The notes beneath the pieces were generated by a model that saw only the letters and a list, made by a program, of their open reading frames with translations, was not told the origin of the DNA and searched no databases. From positions 829,240 to 893,239 of the forward strand of contig RPFO01000034.1 of assembly GCA_009746045.1 (NCBI GenBank): a DNA stretch of 64,000 bases, in the 5' to 3' direction. A program made the translations under genes and the position numbers. This stretch comes from Mesostigma viride (Eukaryota; Streptophyta; Mesostigmatophyceae; Mesostigmatales; Mesostigmataceae). Below, piece by piece: positions 1 to 11,700 of the stretch (within the stretch, counting starts at the first letter, position 1; each line of letters begins with the position of its first letter).

Positions 1-2
1 TT

Positions 3-1337
3 CTGTGGTTTTGCGCTCACCCTCGCGTCGTTCACTGGCTCCGGGGCGCTCTTCCGTCTCAGGTCCGGCTGGCCGCCGAGGGCCACGACGAACGCATCCA
101 GTCGGCCTTGGCGCAGCTGGTCCCGGGCCCCGACCTCCCGCCACATGCTATTCGCATTGCCTCCCTGCCTGCACGGATGGGTGGCTGCGGTCTGACTCGT
201 GCCGCCCGGCTGGCCCCAGCAGCCTTTTTGGGCTCCGTCGCTCAGTCGTGGGCGGAAAGCTGCCGGCTCCTGCCCCTTTTGGCAACGGCAGCGCCTGACC
301 TCCTGGACCCCAGCAGCCCTTTGCCCTTCGTCACCGCCATCCAGGAGGCCTATGCTGAGATCCAGCAGGCCTGTTCTCCCGTCCGTGCCGCTCAGGCGGT
401 ACAGCGCCACCTCCCTCGCGGCACTCCCTCGGTCGCCTCCGTTCAATCTCCCGCCGCATTCCCTGCTCGCGTCATCGATAAACACCAGAAAACCTACGCG
501 GGTATTCTGCACACGGCTGATTGGATTGCTCTTTTCGCGGACCTCAACGCCCAGGGACGTGCGTGGCTGTTCTCGCTTTCCTTGCGGAGTGTGGGCTCGG
601 CGTACCTTCGTGCTCTTCCCATGGCCCCCCCATTCGCCTTGGCTCCCAGCCACTACTCGGTGGCGCTCCGGCACCAGCTATTTGCCCCGCAGCCTCTTGT
701 TCCGGCCGGGCGGCCTTGTGGTAGCTGTGGGCAGCCGCTGGATCCCACGGGGACTCACTACCTTGCCTGCATGGGGGGCCAACAGAATCAGAATTGGTAT
801 TTGTATTTGCACACTGTCCTCCTGACGGTGGTGCTCGCCATGATTCGGTCGGTTTTCCCCCACGCGAACATCCGGTCCGAGGATGCGGATGGCGCTGCCT
901 TCTATTCCCCCAACCACCGGCCTGACATCGTGGTGCTGGACTTTGAGGGGGGTGGCCGGCATCTGCTTATTGACGTTTCGGTGGCGCGGCCCTTGGCTCT
1001 TAGCCACGTGGCTGGGGCCTCCCTCACGGCAGGTTACACGGCGGACCGGGCGGAGCGGGCCAAGCTCCTGGCCTACGGCGACGTCGGGCACCATCGTGTG
1101 GTGCCCTTTGTCCTGGAGGAGTTTGGGGCCATGGGGCCCCTGACCTCCGCCTTCTTCAAGGAGTGTTGCCGGCTCCGGGAGGACCGGCTGGACCTGGAGG
1201 GCCAGCGGGCCCCATGGTCGGCGCGGACCTGGACGTCATATTGGCGTCAGCGCTTGTCGGTGGCGCTGACTCGGGCCATGGCGGACATCATGCTCCGCCG
1301 TACGCGGGCTGATTTTGCGGTGCAGCAGGGCTATTAG
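3..1337 (+). CDS. C-terminal part of a non-LTR retrotransposon ORF with restriction-like endonuclease
   Basis: The frame is open from the window edge to a TAG at 1335-1337, so this is the 3' end of a longer ORF; the first in-frame start-like codon is a TTG at 108 and no start is assigned. The first ~60 codons show the 'LPARMGGCGLTRAARLAP' type of segment that follows the reverse transcriptase core in many eukaryotic LINE-type proteins. A zinc-knuckle-like cluster follows (CGSC, 9 residues, HYLAC). Then comes a nuclease-like block, with PDIVVLDF followed by LLIDVSV, and a downstream K/Y-rich stretch, as in the restriction-like endonucleases of R2/NeSL-type elements. That domain nicks the target site in these families. 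No RT core is visible because it would lie before base 1. Clade assignment is uncertain; a free-standing domesticated fragment is possible. Confidence 0.6.
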   Translation: MWFCAHPRVVHWLRGALPSQVRLAAEGHDERIQSALAQLVPGPDLPPHAIRIASLPARMGGCGLTRAARLAPAAFLGSVAQSWAESCRLLPLLATAAPDLLDPSSPLPFVTAIQEAYAEIQQACSPVRAAQAVQRHLPRGTPSVASVQSPAAFPARVIDKHQKTYAGILHTADWIALFADLNAQGRAWLFSLSLRSVGSAYLRALPMAPPFALAPSHYSVALRHQLFAPQPLVPAGRPCGSCGQPLDPTGTHYLACMGGQQNQNWYLYLHTVLLTVVLAMIRSVFPHANIRSEDADGAAFYSPNHRPDIVVLDFEGGGRHLLIDVSVARPLALSHVAGASLTAGYTADRAERAKLLAYGDVGHHRVVPFVLEEFGAMGPLTSAFFKECCRLREDRLDLEGQRAPWSARTWTSYWRQRLSVALTRAMADIMLRRTRADFAVQQGY

Positions 1338-2035
1338 GTTCCTCCCGTTAGGCGTTTCCATTGGTCTTATCGTAGTATAGAGCTTTGACATGGCTCTGTA
1401 TATAGGTTTATAGCTGGGCGTTTGCTTTGGTTTGAGTGATTTCACTCTGCTGTAAGTAATTATATTTTTAATATATGTTTTCACATGGACCTCATGAAAT
1501 CACATCATCCCATGGCACGCATTTCTGCATTCACATGTGCTGTTTTCTGCTCCAGTTCAGCCTCAGTCATGAGGCTCCGCGCTATCGCTGTCCACCCGAA
1601 TAGGGCGTTGCTGCTGCTCCTCGTTATTTCGGTCGTGTACCACTTTCTCAATGAGGGAGTCATCATCCAAGTAATTGTTGCGCGGAGGGCGACGCACCTC
1701 ATCGAGGATGGCGTCCATGACTATAACAGCGCTAATCGCTCTATGGCACGTGCAATCACATGCAGTGAGTGAGTCATACAGGCTGGGCCAACGGGACTGG
1801 CACGTTTAACAGCCTAGGTAGCTTGAAACTTCAAAAGCTGACTGGGAATAGGAGGGCCCAAAGAGGTGACAGATTCAGAGGCAGACAGGTTGTTCACAGG
1901 ACGAACATGCACATCAGGCAAACCAGTCACTGACTCCACCGCTGGACGTAGTCCTGGGGGCTCCACTAGTTTTTTGGCAACTCAGGGGGGTGGTCTGAAG
2001 ACGAGCCCCCGACTGCCGGAAGCTGCACCTGCTGC
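1338..2035. other. No recognised gene
   Basis: AT-rich sequence follows the retrotransposon stop and is probably its 3' UTR, with no clear tail. A 51-codon ATG-initiated frame on the minus strand (1563-1718) reads acidic and hydrophilic with a YLDDD stretch. It resembles the N-terminal start of many transposon proteins, but it is too short to assign. Nothing else stands out. Confidence 0.4.
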
Positions 2036-3601
2036 TCATCTGGACCATCCTCCTCCCCCTCTCCAGTGACCGTCCTCCTCAGCTAGAAGATGCCAAAGGG
2101 CGTTGACCATCCTCCTCCTGTCTTGCCTGCTGAAGGTCTTCGGTTGGAAGGGTCCCCTGCCCGACGTCTGAAAGTTGGGCTTGAACCCAGGCTGCATCCT
2201 GTGGTCGCTCTGGTTCACCCGTGGAGGTAAACTGGGTGGCCTGGTGAAGGGCAGCACTCCCTGGGGACCTTTGGTGTCGACAGGAAACTGGTCTCGTTTG
2301 GGGCAATCCCGTGCAAAGTGCCCAAGCTGGCCACAGGTGAAACAGGCCCCCTTGGACTGCTCCAGGGCATGAAGTTCCTCCACCACAGCATTCAGCTGGT
2401 TCAGGGGCTTCTTGACAGAAGATTCTTGGTTGCCTGCAGTGGGCTCCCACTTGAGGGAAAAGTCGGGTACACGACACAGCGTGAGGGCATAGGACAGCAC
2501 TGTATCCCACTTCCACTCGACATAGTCGTAGGGGGAGAAGTGCTTGTCAATATCGATCCACCCTGACTTGAGGGGAGAGCCCATGAAGAAACCTGTGAAG
2601 ACCCTCAGCGTCAGAACACTGGGGGATTTTGGCCCTTAGGTTGGTAAACGTTTCCACGTATTGTGGTACTGTCGATCAGACCCGCCTGTGTACAGTTGGC
2701 TAAAGCATCCCGGTCCACTGACGGAGCTGGCCCTGGGGAAGTAAGAAGCGTCGAAAGGAAAGCATGAGGGATGGTAAATCCTTGCAAGTATTACCTGCTG
2801 TGGAACGTAAAAACTCGTCAAACCTGTCAGCTGCACTGTCGCTCATTCGCTGACGAACCATTTTCTTCTGGATATCCAGGGAAAGTCGTTCTTCCGCTGT
2901 CTTGCCGTAATTGGCGAAATGGATAGCGAACACATCCTGGAATCGAGTAGAGAAATGATCGAAACTGCGGTGAGTAAGATTAACTATAAGCGATAGCTTC
3001 ATGTCTACAGATTCAATTTTTGGAAATGGTGGAGCAGCCTGAACCTTGATGCGGCGGCAGGGTGACGGTCACAGGGACGTCGCTGGCGGGCGTGGTGCAT
3101 GAAGGTGACCGAGGTCGTCTGCGTGGGGTCCTGCCTCTCACAATCCTGCGGCTCATTCCTCGTAGTAACTGCGGCGTGATAACGTAGAACCCCTCTGTCA
3201 CCCAACCTAGGAGCCTCTCTCCCCACTCCAGCAACCAGGTCACGCATGGCCGCCTCCTCCTCCTCAATTCTCTGACGAAGTCTTCCCACATCCTGTTCCA
3301 CCTCCTCCACCATCTTTCTACACATTGCTGCGTGTTGTTCATCTGGTTGTAGTCTGAGCTTGGCTGCTGAGAGGCGATCTGCTGCTAATCTGGGCCCGAC
3401 CCGTCCTGGCGTGGTAATTGGTATTAACAGGAAAGAAAACTGGTGACTCGGCACCGGAGTTCGCTCGCTTGGAATCCTGGGCGACAGTGACCCTCCTCCT
3501 CGACCCACGCCGGTTAGAGATGGCTCGCCTGGTTGGAAACCGGACGCAATGACAGAAAACTTGGGCCCGACGGACAACGACGCCCGCCTCACTTCAGACA
3601 T
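2036..3601 (-). pseudogene. Decayed gag-like gene of a retroelement
   Basis: Three minus-strand pieces in different frames line up in the order expected of a Gag. At 3601-3005 there is a proline/arginine-rich start and a glutamate-rich coiled segment around 3260-3340. At 3002-2700 there is a capsid-like helical stretch. At 2584-2036 a CCHC zinc knuckle (CFTCGQLGHFARDC, CX2CX4HX4C) is followed by a proline/glutamine-rich tail. CCHC knuckles bind retroelement RNA. The frame changes near 3000-3350 and near 2600 mean the gene is broken as it stands. No protease or reverse transcriptase follows on the minus strand, so the element is truncated or solo. The family cannot be named from the capsid piece alone. 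Confidence 0.6.
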
Positions 3602-3985
3602 AGAAGTACGATTGAAATCAAGTTGACGCCGTGGAGTAAGAGTAGTTGTCTCAGCACCTTCCCTAGTAATAGGTTCACGAGATGATGATGGATCTCTTGC
3701 ACCTGGCTGGATCAGTAGGGTGTAAAGGTGCTTGTGTCTTCGAACTACTCATGCTACCACATGAGGTCGCGATCGTCTACCTAGTAGAAACACGGTTACG
3801 GCTGACTTCCAGTGTTAAAGAGCAAGACAGTCACATCAGGGTGTGTCTCTCTCTGTAACACCGTAAGTTTTCCGCAACTCCATGATTCTTCCCGGATGGC
3901 AGACATCTTTTCAACATTGTACTACCTGGAAGGTTATGACCTCAAGAGAAACACCGAAGTAGAGATCCCCCGATACTGGTCAATG

Positions 3986-4304
3986 AAATGAAATGAAATG
4001 AAATGAAATGAAATGAAATGAAATGAAATGAAATGAAATGAAATGAAATGAAATGAAATGAAATGAAATGAAATGAAATGAAATGAAATGAAATGAAATG
4101 AAATGAAATGAAATGAAATGAAATGAAATGAAATGAAATGAAATGAAATGAAATGAAATGAAATGAAATGAAATGAAATGAAATGAAATGAAATGAAATG
4201 AAATGAAATGAAATGAAATGAAATGAAATGAAATGAAATGAAATGAAATGAAATGAAATGAAATGAAATGAAATGAAATGAAATGAAATGAAATGAAATG
4301 AAAT
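3986..4304. repeat. (AAATG)n pentanucleotide microsatellite, about 64 copies
   Basis: An essentially perfect array of AAATG. Because five is not a multiple of three, every minus-strand frame reads as a FISFH five-residue repeat and stays open, giving spurious ORFs of 130 codons. On the minus strand the array is (ATTTC)n and directly follows the 3' module described at 4305-4420, so it looks like the expanded tail of a retroelement. Confidence 0.95.
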
Positions 4305-4757
4305 TATAACATGCCTCCGTTGGGAGATCATGTAGCACATATTCCTTGATGGATGGGTGGGGTGGAAGGAGCCGCGTAATCGAACTAACCTAACTCTAAT
4401 CTAGCTAGTCTAGAAAAGTCCTAACTACCCTACTCATCAAAACGCCTTCTCCGCTTGGGGGGAGGTGGTTTGCCCACAGGGTCGGGCGTGTGAGCCTTAA
4501 CAATCCTCTTTGCACTGCGTCTTGTTCTGCATGGCGGTCCAAAGAAGGGAGAGAGAGTGGATGCGGTATTCAAACTGGGCTGGGACCAGTAGGTCATCCA
4601 GCAACATCTGTACGTAGTTCGTGACATGTTTCCCTACCTTTATGGCAATGCCCTTGGGGCCAGGCCAGATACCAATGTAACGACTAAAAATGATCATCAA
4701 CATCATCCATAGTCCAAATATGAAAGATCTTTTACCTGGGTTGCTTTCTTGGGTCAC
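4305..4757 (-). mobile_element. Candidate 3' end of a retroelement with a pentamer tail
   Basis: Read on the minus strand, short open frames (4757-4497, then another frame to 4430) end in a basic PPPPKRRRRFDE tail with a stop. They are followed by a roughly 70-bp module M1 (about 4343-4413, containing the complement of CGCGTAATCGAACTAACC). Next comes a roughly 42-bp module M2 (4305-4346, ending in CATGTTATAA), and then (ATTTC)n. M1 and M2 recur at 5765-5880 with M1 inverted. The order ORF, M1, M2, microsatellite fits a non-LTR 3' end. The protein fragment matches no family I recognise and may be decayed. Confidence 0.4.
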
Positions 4758-5033
4758 AGAACTTCAAGTATCCAGGCAACGTTGAGATGAAGATTCCACA
4801 GTGACGTGATTAGAGGAACCACAACCCCTTGTAGACACAACGACAAGCGTGTGCCCTAGACGCCTTCTGTGGAACTGCAAGTAGTCTAGTACCAAAGGGC
4901 TTTATGAATGGAAAACAAAGACAAGCTTTATTATGTACCACATGTGATGGATCAAAACCAACGTAGCAACAATGGCGACCCCACGTCCCTGATATCGACG
5001 TGCTTGTCGAGCATGAATTAATTAATTAATAGA

Positions 5034-5052
5034 CACGTGACTGCGTCACGTG
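5034..5052. repeat. Dispersed short inverted repeat CACGTGAC-TGC-GTCACGTG
   Basis: Two 8-bp arms around a 3-base spacer. Nearly the same sequence, followed by the same AGCATAAGT, recurs at about 18222-18250 with one arm altered (GTCACGAG). In both places an ATTAAT-type stretch lies just upstream. It is a dispersed repeat whose parent element is not identified. CACGTG is also a G-box-like core, but no promoter is evident nearby. Confidence 0.5.
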
Positions 5053-5215
5053 AGCATAAGTCCTCAGCGGGAGGGGAACATGGGATGTCGAGCATGCCTC
5101 AACCTTAGCCTGAAGAGAACCAATCAGAATCATGGAATTCTAAACAAGATCTTCGCATCCATCCTAGTCACACAAAACAGAACAACACCACAAACAGCCT
5201 GGCAGGATCTATGTA

Positions 5216-6293
5216 CAGTCATTCCCGCGTTAAGTTGCGATCGCCCCCTAAAACTTGGCGCCGCAACTTAACGCGGGAACGCAACTTAACGGTAGTGATT
5301 AGGCTAGCAGCCCACCACCTCCTCCTCTGACAGACTTCTATACGGCATTCGACAGCTCTCGTCAAGCCCGATCCAGCTGCAGCGTCAAAGCCGGCCTAAG
5401 TCCATTTTCCAGGCCAGATATTGTGGACAAACTGAAAGGCGGGCTGCAAAACACGCCGTGGGCAGCCACGCAGTGCCTGCGTTTTATAACACAAATGTGT
5501 GTTTAACCCTCTGACTTCGGCTCTTTTTTTGGCGGGTTACTTAATTGCCAGCCGGCTTCACGTTTGACTGTGACAAAACATGGGAACAGTCGTGAGGGAA
5601 GCTTCATTTACTGTCAATGGCCTGCATGTAAACAATAATAACAGCCGCATGGAGGCCACAGGCAGCGAGACTGCCTGTGGCCTCAACAACCTTGTCTTTG
5701 CCCTTCTGCGGTGCATTCGGCATGACTATGGTCAAGTTCGGCATGACTATGGTGGTAATTCCAGGTTGGATGGGTGGTGTGGAGGAAGCCGCGTAATCGA
5801 ACTAACCTAACTCTAAGCTATATCTAGTCTAGAAATGCTTGGAATATGTGCTACATGATCTCCCAACGGAGACATGTTATAATTTAATTTAATTTCATTT
5901 AATTTTTAATGGTGGTAATTTCTGGCAACTGAGATGTCTCAATTACAGATGACCATGCATGGTCGTGGATTCTTATGTACCGCAGCCCGCAGGCTGCAAA
6001 ACTGGATTTGTAAGGTTGCATTCGCGCTTTTCACCTAAGCCAGCAGGCGGGGAAATTTGCGCGCCAGTGGGGCTTGCGTATTTTGCCCCCTAAAATCACG
6101 TAGCGGGTCCGGACTTGGCAAAAAATGGCCTCCTGCGCGGCCAAAAATGGCCTGACACCTACAAATTGAGTCATTACCGCGTTAAGTTGCGATGGCCTCC
6201 ATGCTTAAGTTGCGGTCGCCCCCCAAACTTCGGCGCCGCAACTTAACGCGGGAACGCAACCTTAAGAAACGCAACTTAACGCGGGAATGACTG
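5216..6293. mobile_element. Non-autonomous pogo/Tc1-like DNA transposon, 1078 bp
   Basis: Perfect 24-bp terminal inverted repeats start CAGTCATTCCCGC at 5216-5239 and end GCGGGAATGACTG at 6270-6293. Both sides are flanked by TA (5214-5215 and 6294-6295), the target duplication of the Tc1/mariner/pogo superfamily; CAG-starting termini are typical of pogo/Tigger. Subterminal copies of the same GCGTTAAGTTGCG / CGCAACTTAACGC motif lie at 5262-5290 and 6175-6265 and can fold on themselves. No transposase frame is visible, so it would depend on a partner in trans. A second short retroelement is nested inside at 5761-5908. Confidence 0.8.
5761..5908 (+). mobile_element. Nested, 5'-inverted SINE/LINE-tail insertion with target duplication
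   Basis: A roughly 148-bp insert is flanked by a 12-bp direct repeat (ATGGTGGTAATT at 5749-5760 and 5909-5920). Inside, module M1 (from TGGATGGGTGG to CTAGTCTAGAAA) is followed by M2 (GGAATATGTGCTACATG... to ATGTTATAA) and an ATTTA/ATTTC-type tail. Compared with the copy at 4305-4420, M2 and the tail are in the canonical order but M1 is inverted. This is the architecture produced by twin priming of a 5'-truncated retroelement. The host sequence is the pogo-like element around it. Confidence 0.65.
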
Positions 6294-6295
6294 TA

Positions 6296-8795
6296 TGAGA
6301 TCCTAGATCTGTAGTAAGCACTAAAGTCCCAAAGGAGCATTTAAGACTTGGTAGTACCAACCAACATACCATAACCCCACGTGGATCAGGCCACGACCAA
6401 TGAGGGCCTCTGACAGTCGGCTGACAAAGCTCAAGTTCCGAGTACCACCGTCTTAGAAATCTCATAACTTTCTCAATACTGATCCAAAAGTCCTCGAATA
6501 AAAGCTAAACGTTCACAATTAATTAATTAATTAATTGATTTTTGCAGACCATGTTTGTAACTTTCGTGCTATTGTTTTTTCTCATGAGATTAGCACCGTA
6601 CTCCGTGGCATGCCCATGCATGCGCATGACACGCAAGTACTACGAGCTTCTATACTAACCTGCAAGGCAGTAGCCAATGACCTAAGTTTTCTCAACAGGG
6701 CGTCGTCTGCACTCGCAGCAGCAACACTTGGGGTAATAAATTAAGTGAGACAATAGTAAAACAGCACCTATGTTATGCCTCCAGCAAAAGCTGAGTCTCA
6801 CAGCCATAAGGCCACAGGTTGTCATCCTTGAATAGATCACAGGCCACCTTCCTACCTCCCGCATGCTCCGCATCCCATTGCGTCAGCAAAAGCTGAGACA
6901 TAGTTGTTACCCATCCCTCCATGTTCTCAGGGTGGCAGAGACTTAGCGCAAGACAGAAAGACTTCATGCACCAGTCTTTGACACGTCTAACTTAGATACT
7001 GCGCCGTGCAGCCTCGAGCTGGTAAACCCAACAGGGTCACGTACAACGCTAGTTTACCATCACCTGGGTGACTCCATGTGCCTGGCAAACCCACTCGAAC
7101 AACGAGCGCAGAGCCTATGTGAGCCCGTCTACAAGTCTGCTGCACTTCTAGTGTTGCAGGTTTGTGTTCCTGCCGATTCGTAAAAGTGGCCAACCTCAGC
7201 CTTAGCACCGAAACGTTGTCCAAGGACACCAGGTCCAGCTGAAAGCGCAGGCCCATGGTGCATGCTTCCTACCGCAACCGTTGCCAGCCCTGTAACACTC
7301 TGGTCTCCCTGTCTTGTGAAGCCTTCAACTGCCGCAACCCTCCACCGACAGTGGCCGGCCAGCCAGCATGATCCTGTTCCTGAGTGCCAGCGCATGATAC
7401 CTTGCAGGAAAGCCCAGTGTCCAGGCCAATCAATGCGAAGGCCGAGACTTAGTGTGCCAGCAGCCATATTGCTGGCAGCAGTGTCGGTAATGCACACGCC
7501 TTCCCTTTGGGCAGACTCATCGTCTCGGCCTCGGTGCTGCCAGCGAGGTGCCTGCTGCCATACTTTGCACACAGGTGTTTGTGTCGGCTCGTGTCGTCAG
7601 GGCTATGATGCTTAGTTGCCACCACCTGCCTCGGTACTACGGCTTCGCGAGGCAGCCCCTTGTAAAGGCGGTAGCATTAGGAAAAAGTTGTATCGGGGGT
7701 GGCAGGCAGCGGTTCGATGCAGGCAGCCGGGTGACAAAGCCATTGTCGGCCGGCGCACAAGAATTGCCCCCATCCACTTGGCCCATGCTGCAGCCGTTGA
7801 TCTCCACGGCCTAAACGGAACGGCCTCCCACCAAAGCAGCGTGCGCTACCCACGGCCCCAGTGACCCCGATCCATGCAGCGCTCTAATGAGCCCTCCTTG
7901 TCTCCCTTACTGCAGCGCTCATGGCAACCCAACAGGACCCCTCACCCGCATGAGGACAATGGTCGGTCTCTCTCATGGCCATGCAGCGATCAGCACAAGG
8001 GCCGACTGTTTTCGATCATGCGAGGGCACGATGCCGCGGGGCATGCCCGAGCGACAGTCGCTGTCCTCCGCTGTGATGGTCATCCGATACCTCCCTCCTC
8101 CCAAATAACCGACACCTCCCTTCTCCCACGCCTCGTGAGGCATCCACGTCAACCCCGGGGATCTCCCGAGTGCCACCTTGACTCCACCAAACGCCAGACT
8201 CCTGGACCAAACGCCAGTGGGGGGGGCAGGGAGGCAGGGAGTGATGGCCATGCGCCGTTGCCCCCCATTATGCTGTCCGAATCTGGTGGGCCCAGGCCCC
8301 ATGGCTGTGCCCAGGCAGTGACCACGGGCCACGGCTGGGCAACGCCAGTTGCATGCATTGCTGCACCCGTTGGACCATTCTCCGCACTTCTTATGCCGCC
8401 GCCATCACCACGAGCCTTGCCGGGAGACGTGACAGGGATGCCCCCCCTCTGCCCTGCACGATGATGCGTGATGACGTTGGAGGGGTCGTGTACTTGCAGC
8501 CGTGACATCCTTGCAGGCCGTCAGCACGGTTTGACACACAGCGCGCACAGTGAGATGTGCAGGGACAGGCAAGGCCGCCTATCCGCAAGTACTTGCATGC
8601 ATGCATGTAGGGACATCACCTCATGGGCCCGACAGAGGCACTTGTGGAAGGGCTCCCCACGCAAGGCGGACGATGCATGGTCACCCAATCGGTAGCATGC
8701 GCCAAGACATGCCATCGCCCAGGAATGAACCAAGACATGCCGTTGCCATGCACGCAAGCACTTTAAACGTTGGTCAGTTTAGCTACCCCAATGCC
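6296..8795. other. No recognised gene (kinase 3' flank)
   Basis: About 2.5 kb without a supportable gene. The part up to ~7000 is mixed and AT-richer, with an (ATTA)n stretch at 6517-6537. The part from 7000 is GC-richer, with overlapping short frames on both strands that share no domain or motif I recognise. It includes the 3' flank, and presumably the 3' UTR, of the kinase whose stop is at 8796. I see no obvious polyadenylation signal. Confidence 0.4.
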
Positions 8796-11700
8796 CTACG
8801 GCGTGTCACGGGTGTCCCCATGACCATGACCATGACCGTGACCATATGCCCCATGATGCTGCTGCTGCCCCCCCGCACCCGCACCGCTGGCCCCTCCTGG
8901 GGCCGACCCTGCTGGTGGTGGTGGCGGCGCGGGGGGACTCGTGGCGGTCGCGCCGGCGAGGAAGGGGTGCTGCAGCGCCTCGTGGGCGGTGAGCCGCTCG
9001 ACTGGGTCGTAGCGCAGCAGGCCCGCGATCAGGTCATGGCAGCTGCGCAGCTCGGAGGGGGTTGTGCAGTCGGCGTTGAGCAGCTCCTGGAGGCAGCGGG
9101 GGATGGTAGATATGTGGACACGCAACAGGGGGGGGGGGTAGATATACAGAGATAGCACATGGTCGTTGGGTACATGGTCGAGAAGCTCGCGGTAGATGAG
9201 CAAACAGGATGAATATGATGTGATGGATCTGAGACAGATACAGAAGGCATCGGCCAGGGACATGAACGATGCAATGAGAACACAGACCGGCTAGCTGTAG
9301 ATTGCTTGGGAGCAGCTTAGGAAAGATACTGCAATAAGAAGCACCAAATATACGAGGGCTTAGTTGAATCACAAGATTACCTATCCAAGGAGATTAGATC
9401 AATAGTAAGGTTACTATTAATTCCTGTTGATAGTAAGGCTACTACAAAATGTATACTAGCGGCATACTCGCCAGTGAGACAAGAGAAAAGGATATGGCAG
9501 AATGAAACAACCCAGAGAGGGGCACAGGGGAATGTGACCCCTTAAACAAGGGCTGGCCCTCCCAAAACCCTCAACAACGGCTAGGCGAGGCAGGTGGTAC
9601 CCAGGGAGCGATGGACCATGTGCAGACCTTGTTCACTGTACACATACCCACAGTGCAATGCACCATGCGCAGACAACGTGCCATGGCCGGAACCCTACCC
9701 ACAGCATGCATGCCGCGCTCGCAACCGTAGCCTGGATGCCGTGCATAATGCATCATCCACAGATAACGCGTGCTGTGCTTGCATACGTGCCCACAGCGTG
9801 AATCGATGTTCACGTGCCGCATAGCCATGTCATGTGCAGTGCCGTGACAGCGTGCCGTGCTGGCGCACTTACCCACAGCGTGCCCAGCTTGCGAACCGCG
9901 TGGATGCTGTCGCGCGACGAGGCGCCTTCGGGCCAGTCTAGCTCCCACCGCGCCTTGTGGCTGCCCGCCTTGTGGCGGAAGTACTTGGGCTGGATGTGCC
10001 GGCTGCAAGAAGGAGAACCAGGTCACAAGTAGGGGAATGGGCCGAAGGATGATGTTAGACTAGGGAACCGGAGATTAGGGGAGACGAGCGGCGATAGTGG
10101 GGAGCATACGGGTAGACCCGCGTATGGGGCGATAGTGGGGAGCATACGGGTAGACCCGCGTATGGGGCGATAGTGGGAAGCATACGGGTAGACCCGCGTA
10201 TGGGGCGATAGTGGGGAGCATACGGGTAGACCCGCGTATGCGGCGATAGTAGGAAGCATACGGGTAGACCCGCGTATGGGGCGATAGTGGGGAGCATACG
10301 GGTAGACCCGCGTATGCGGCGATAGTGGGAAGCATACGGGTAGACCCGCGTATGGGGCGATAGTGGGGAGCATACGGGTAGACCCGCGTATGGGGCGATA
10401 GTGGGGAGCATACGGGTAGACCCGCGTATGGGGCGATAGTGGGGAGCATACGGGTAGACCCGCGTATGGGGCGATAGTGGGGAGCCTACGGGTAGACCCG
10501 CGTATGGGGCGATAGTGGGGAGCATACGGGTAGACCCGCGTATGGGGCGATAGTGGGGAGCATACGGGTAGACCCGCGTATGGGGCGATAGTGGGGAGCA
10601 TACGGGTAGACCCGCGTATGGGGCGATAGTGGGGAGCATATGGGGCGTGTATGGAAAGCCCAGCGAGGAACACGTCAACACATTCATGAGTGCGTCGGAT
10701 GGAAGGGTGTACCAAAGACAGAGTGGGAATCACATGGCGCACTGTGATTCGCGAGCATGGCACACATGCTTGCGAACGTGAAAGCGAGCGAGCGCATCAG
10801 GGTTTCGAGCAAGGTACCCGTCCTTTGTCGACGAAAGCTGCCATGCTACGACAACTACAGGGAAAGCGGCCGCTATCAATAACATTGTGGTGGACCCTGC
10901 CGGAGCAGATAGAACATGCCGAGCATATCCGCACAGTTGAAACAGTATTAGGACTACTATGGAAAGACAAGGCCAGGACTCTTTTCCACCAAGGCATCAC
11001 AGGAAACCGGCGGTGAGTTGGGTCCAAACTTTCACAAAAGGGGAGGTGACTTGCAAAGCCGTAGGTGGAAGGAGCGATTGCAGGAAGGCAGCTGCACGAG
11101 GAGCGATCGAGTGATACAATTCGAGCGTAGGACCTCTGGCAGAGCGAAAAAAACAAGAGAGACGAGAGGGGCAGTCGGGACAGAGATGAGACTTTCCTGC
11201 AGCATGCGTGGCCAGAGGTCATGATCCCTCCCATCACGGATCGTCAACAGCAACAGTCAAAGCACCAAACCAGCATCGGCGAGAGTTACGGAGGAGAGAG
11301 AAGGTGCGTGTGTATGTGGCGGGGAGGGGGGATGAATGCCAGAAAGTCAGGGAGGGGTGTGACAGAGGGCAGCAAAAGCCACGTACTCGGCCTTCTCGAT
11401 CATGTGCTGCGGGATGGGCCCCAGTATCCGCTCCATCATTGCCAGGTGCTCCAGGTTCTGGTGCGTCTGGAAGAGCGCCGAGCCCTGCACCCAGGCAAGG
11501 GATGGGTGTGGCGGGGATCCGCCATATCAAGGAAACATGGTCAGGAACCGCGCGTCAAGGATGGTGGTCCTACAGGTTCGCAAGGCAACTCCCTGGGTTG
11601 GGTTGTGAACATGTGGTCAGGGTTCAGACGTGAAGGAAGGCTATGAAGAATCAGATAGCGGGAATCAGGAACATGATCAAATAGGTGGGCTCAGGGCCAG

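Noticed and set aside
1563-1718. 51-codon minus-strand ORF with YLDDD
   Set aside because: It looks a little like the start of a transposon protein, but YLDDD alone is not evidence of a reverse transcriptase and nothing downstream supports it.
3934-4340. 130-codon FISFH-repeat frames
   Set aside because: They arise from an AAATG pentamer array, which is open in all minus-strand frames.
7000-8757. Many overlapping ORFs of 70-200 codons on both strands
   Set aside because: GC-rich noise. No domain, splice consistency or strand preference was found.
10023-10763. 246-codon minus-strand frame with YAGLPVC-type repeats
   Set aside because: It is an intronic 38-bp minisatellite open in all three frames. 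The kinase splice sites exclude it.
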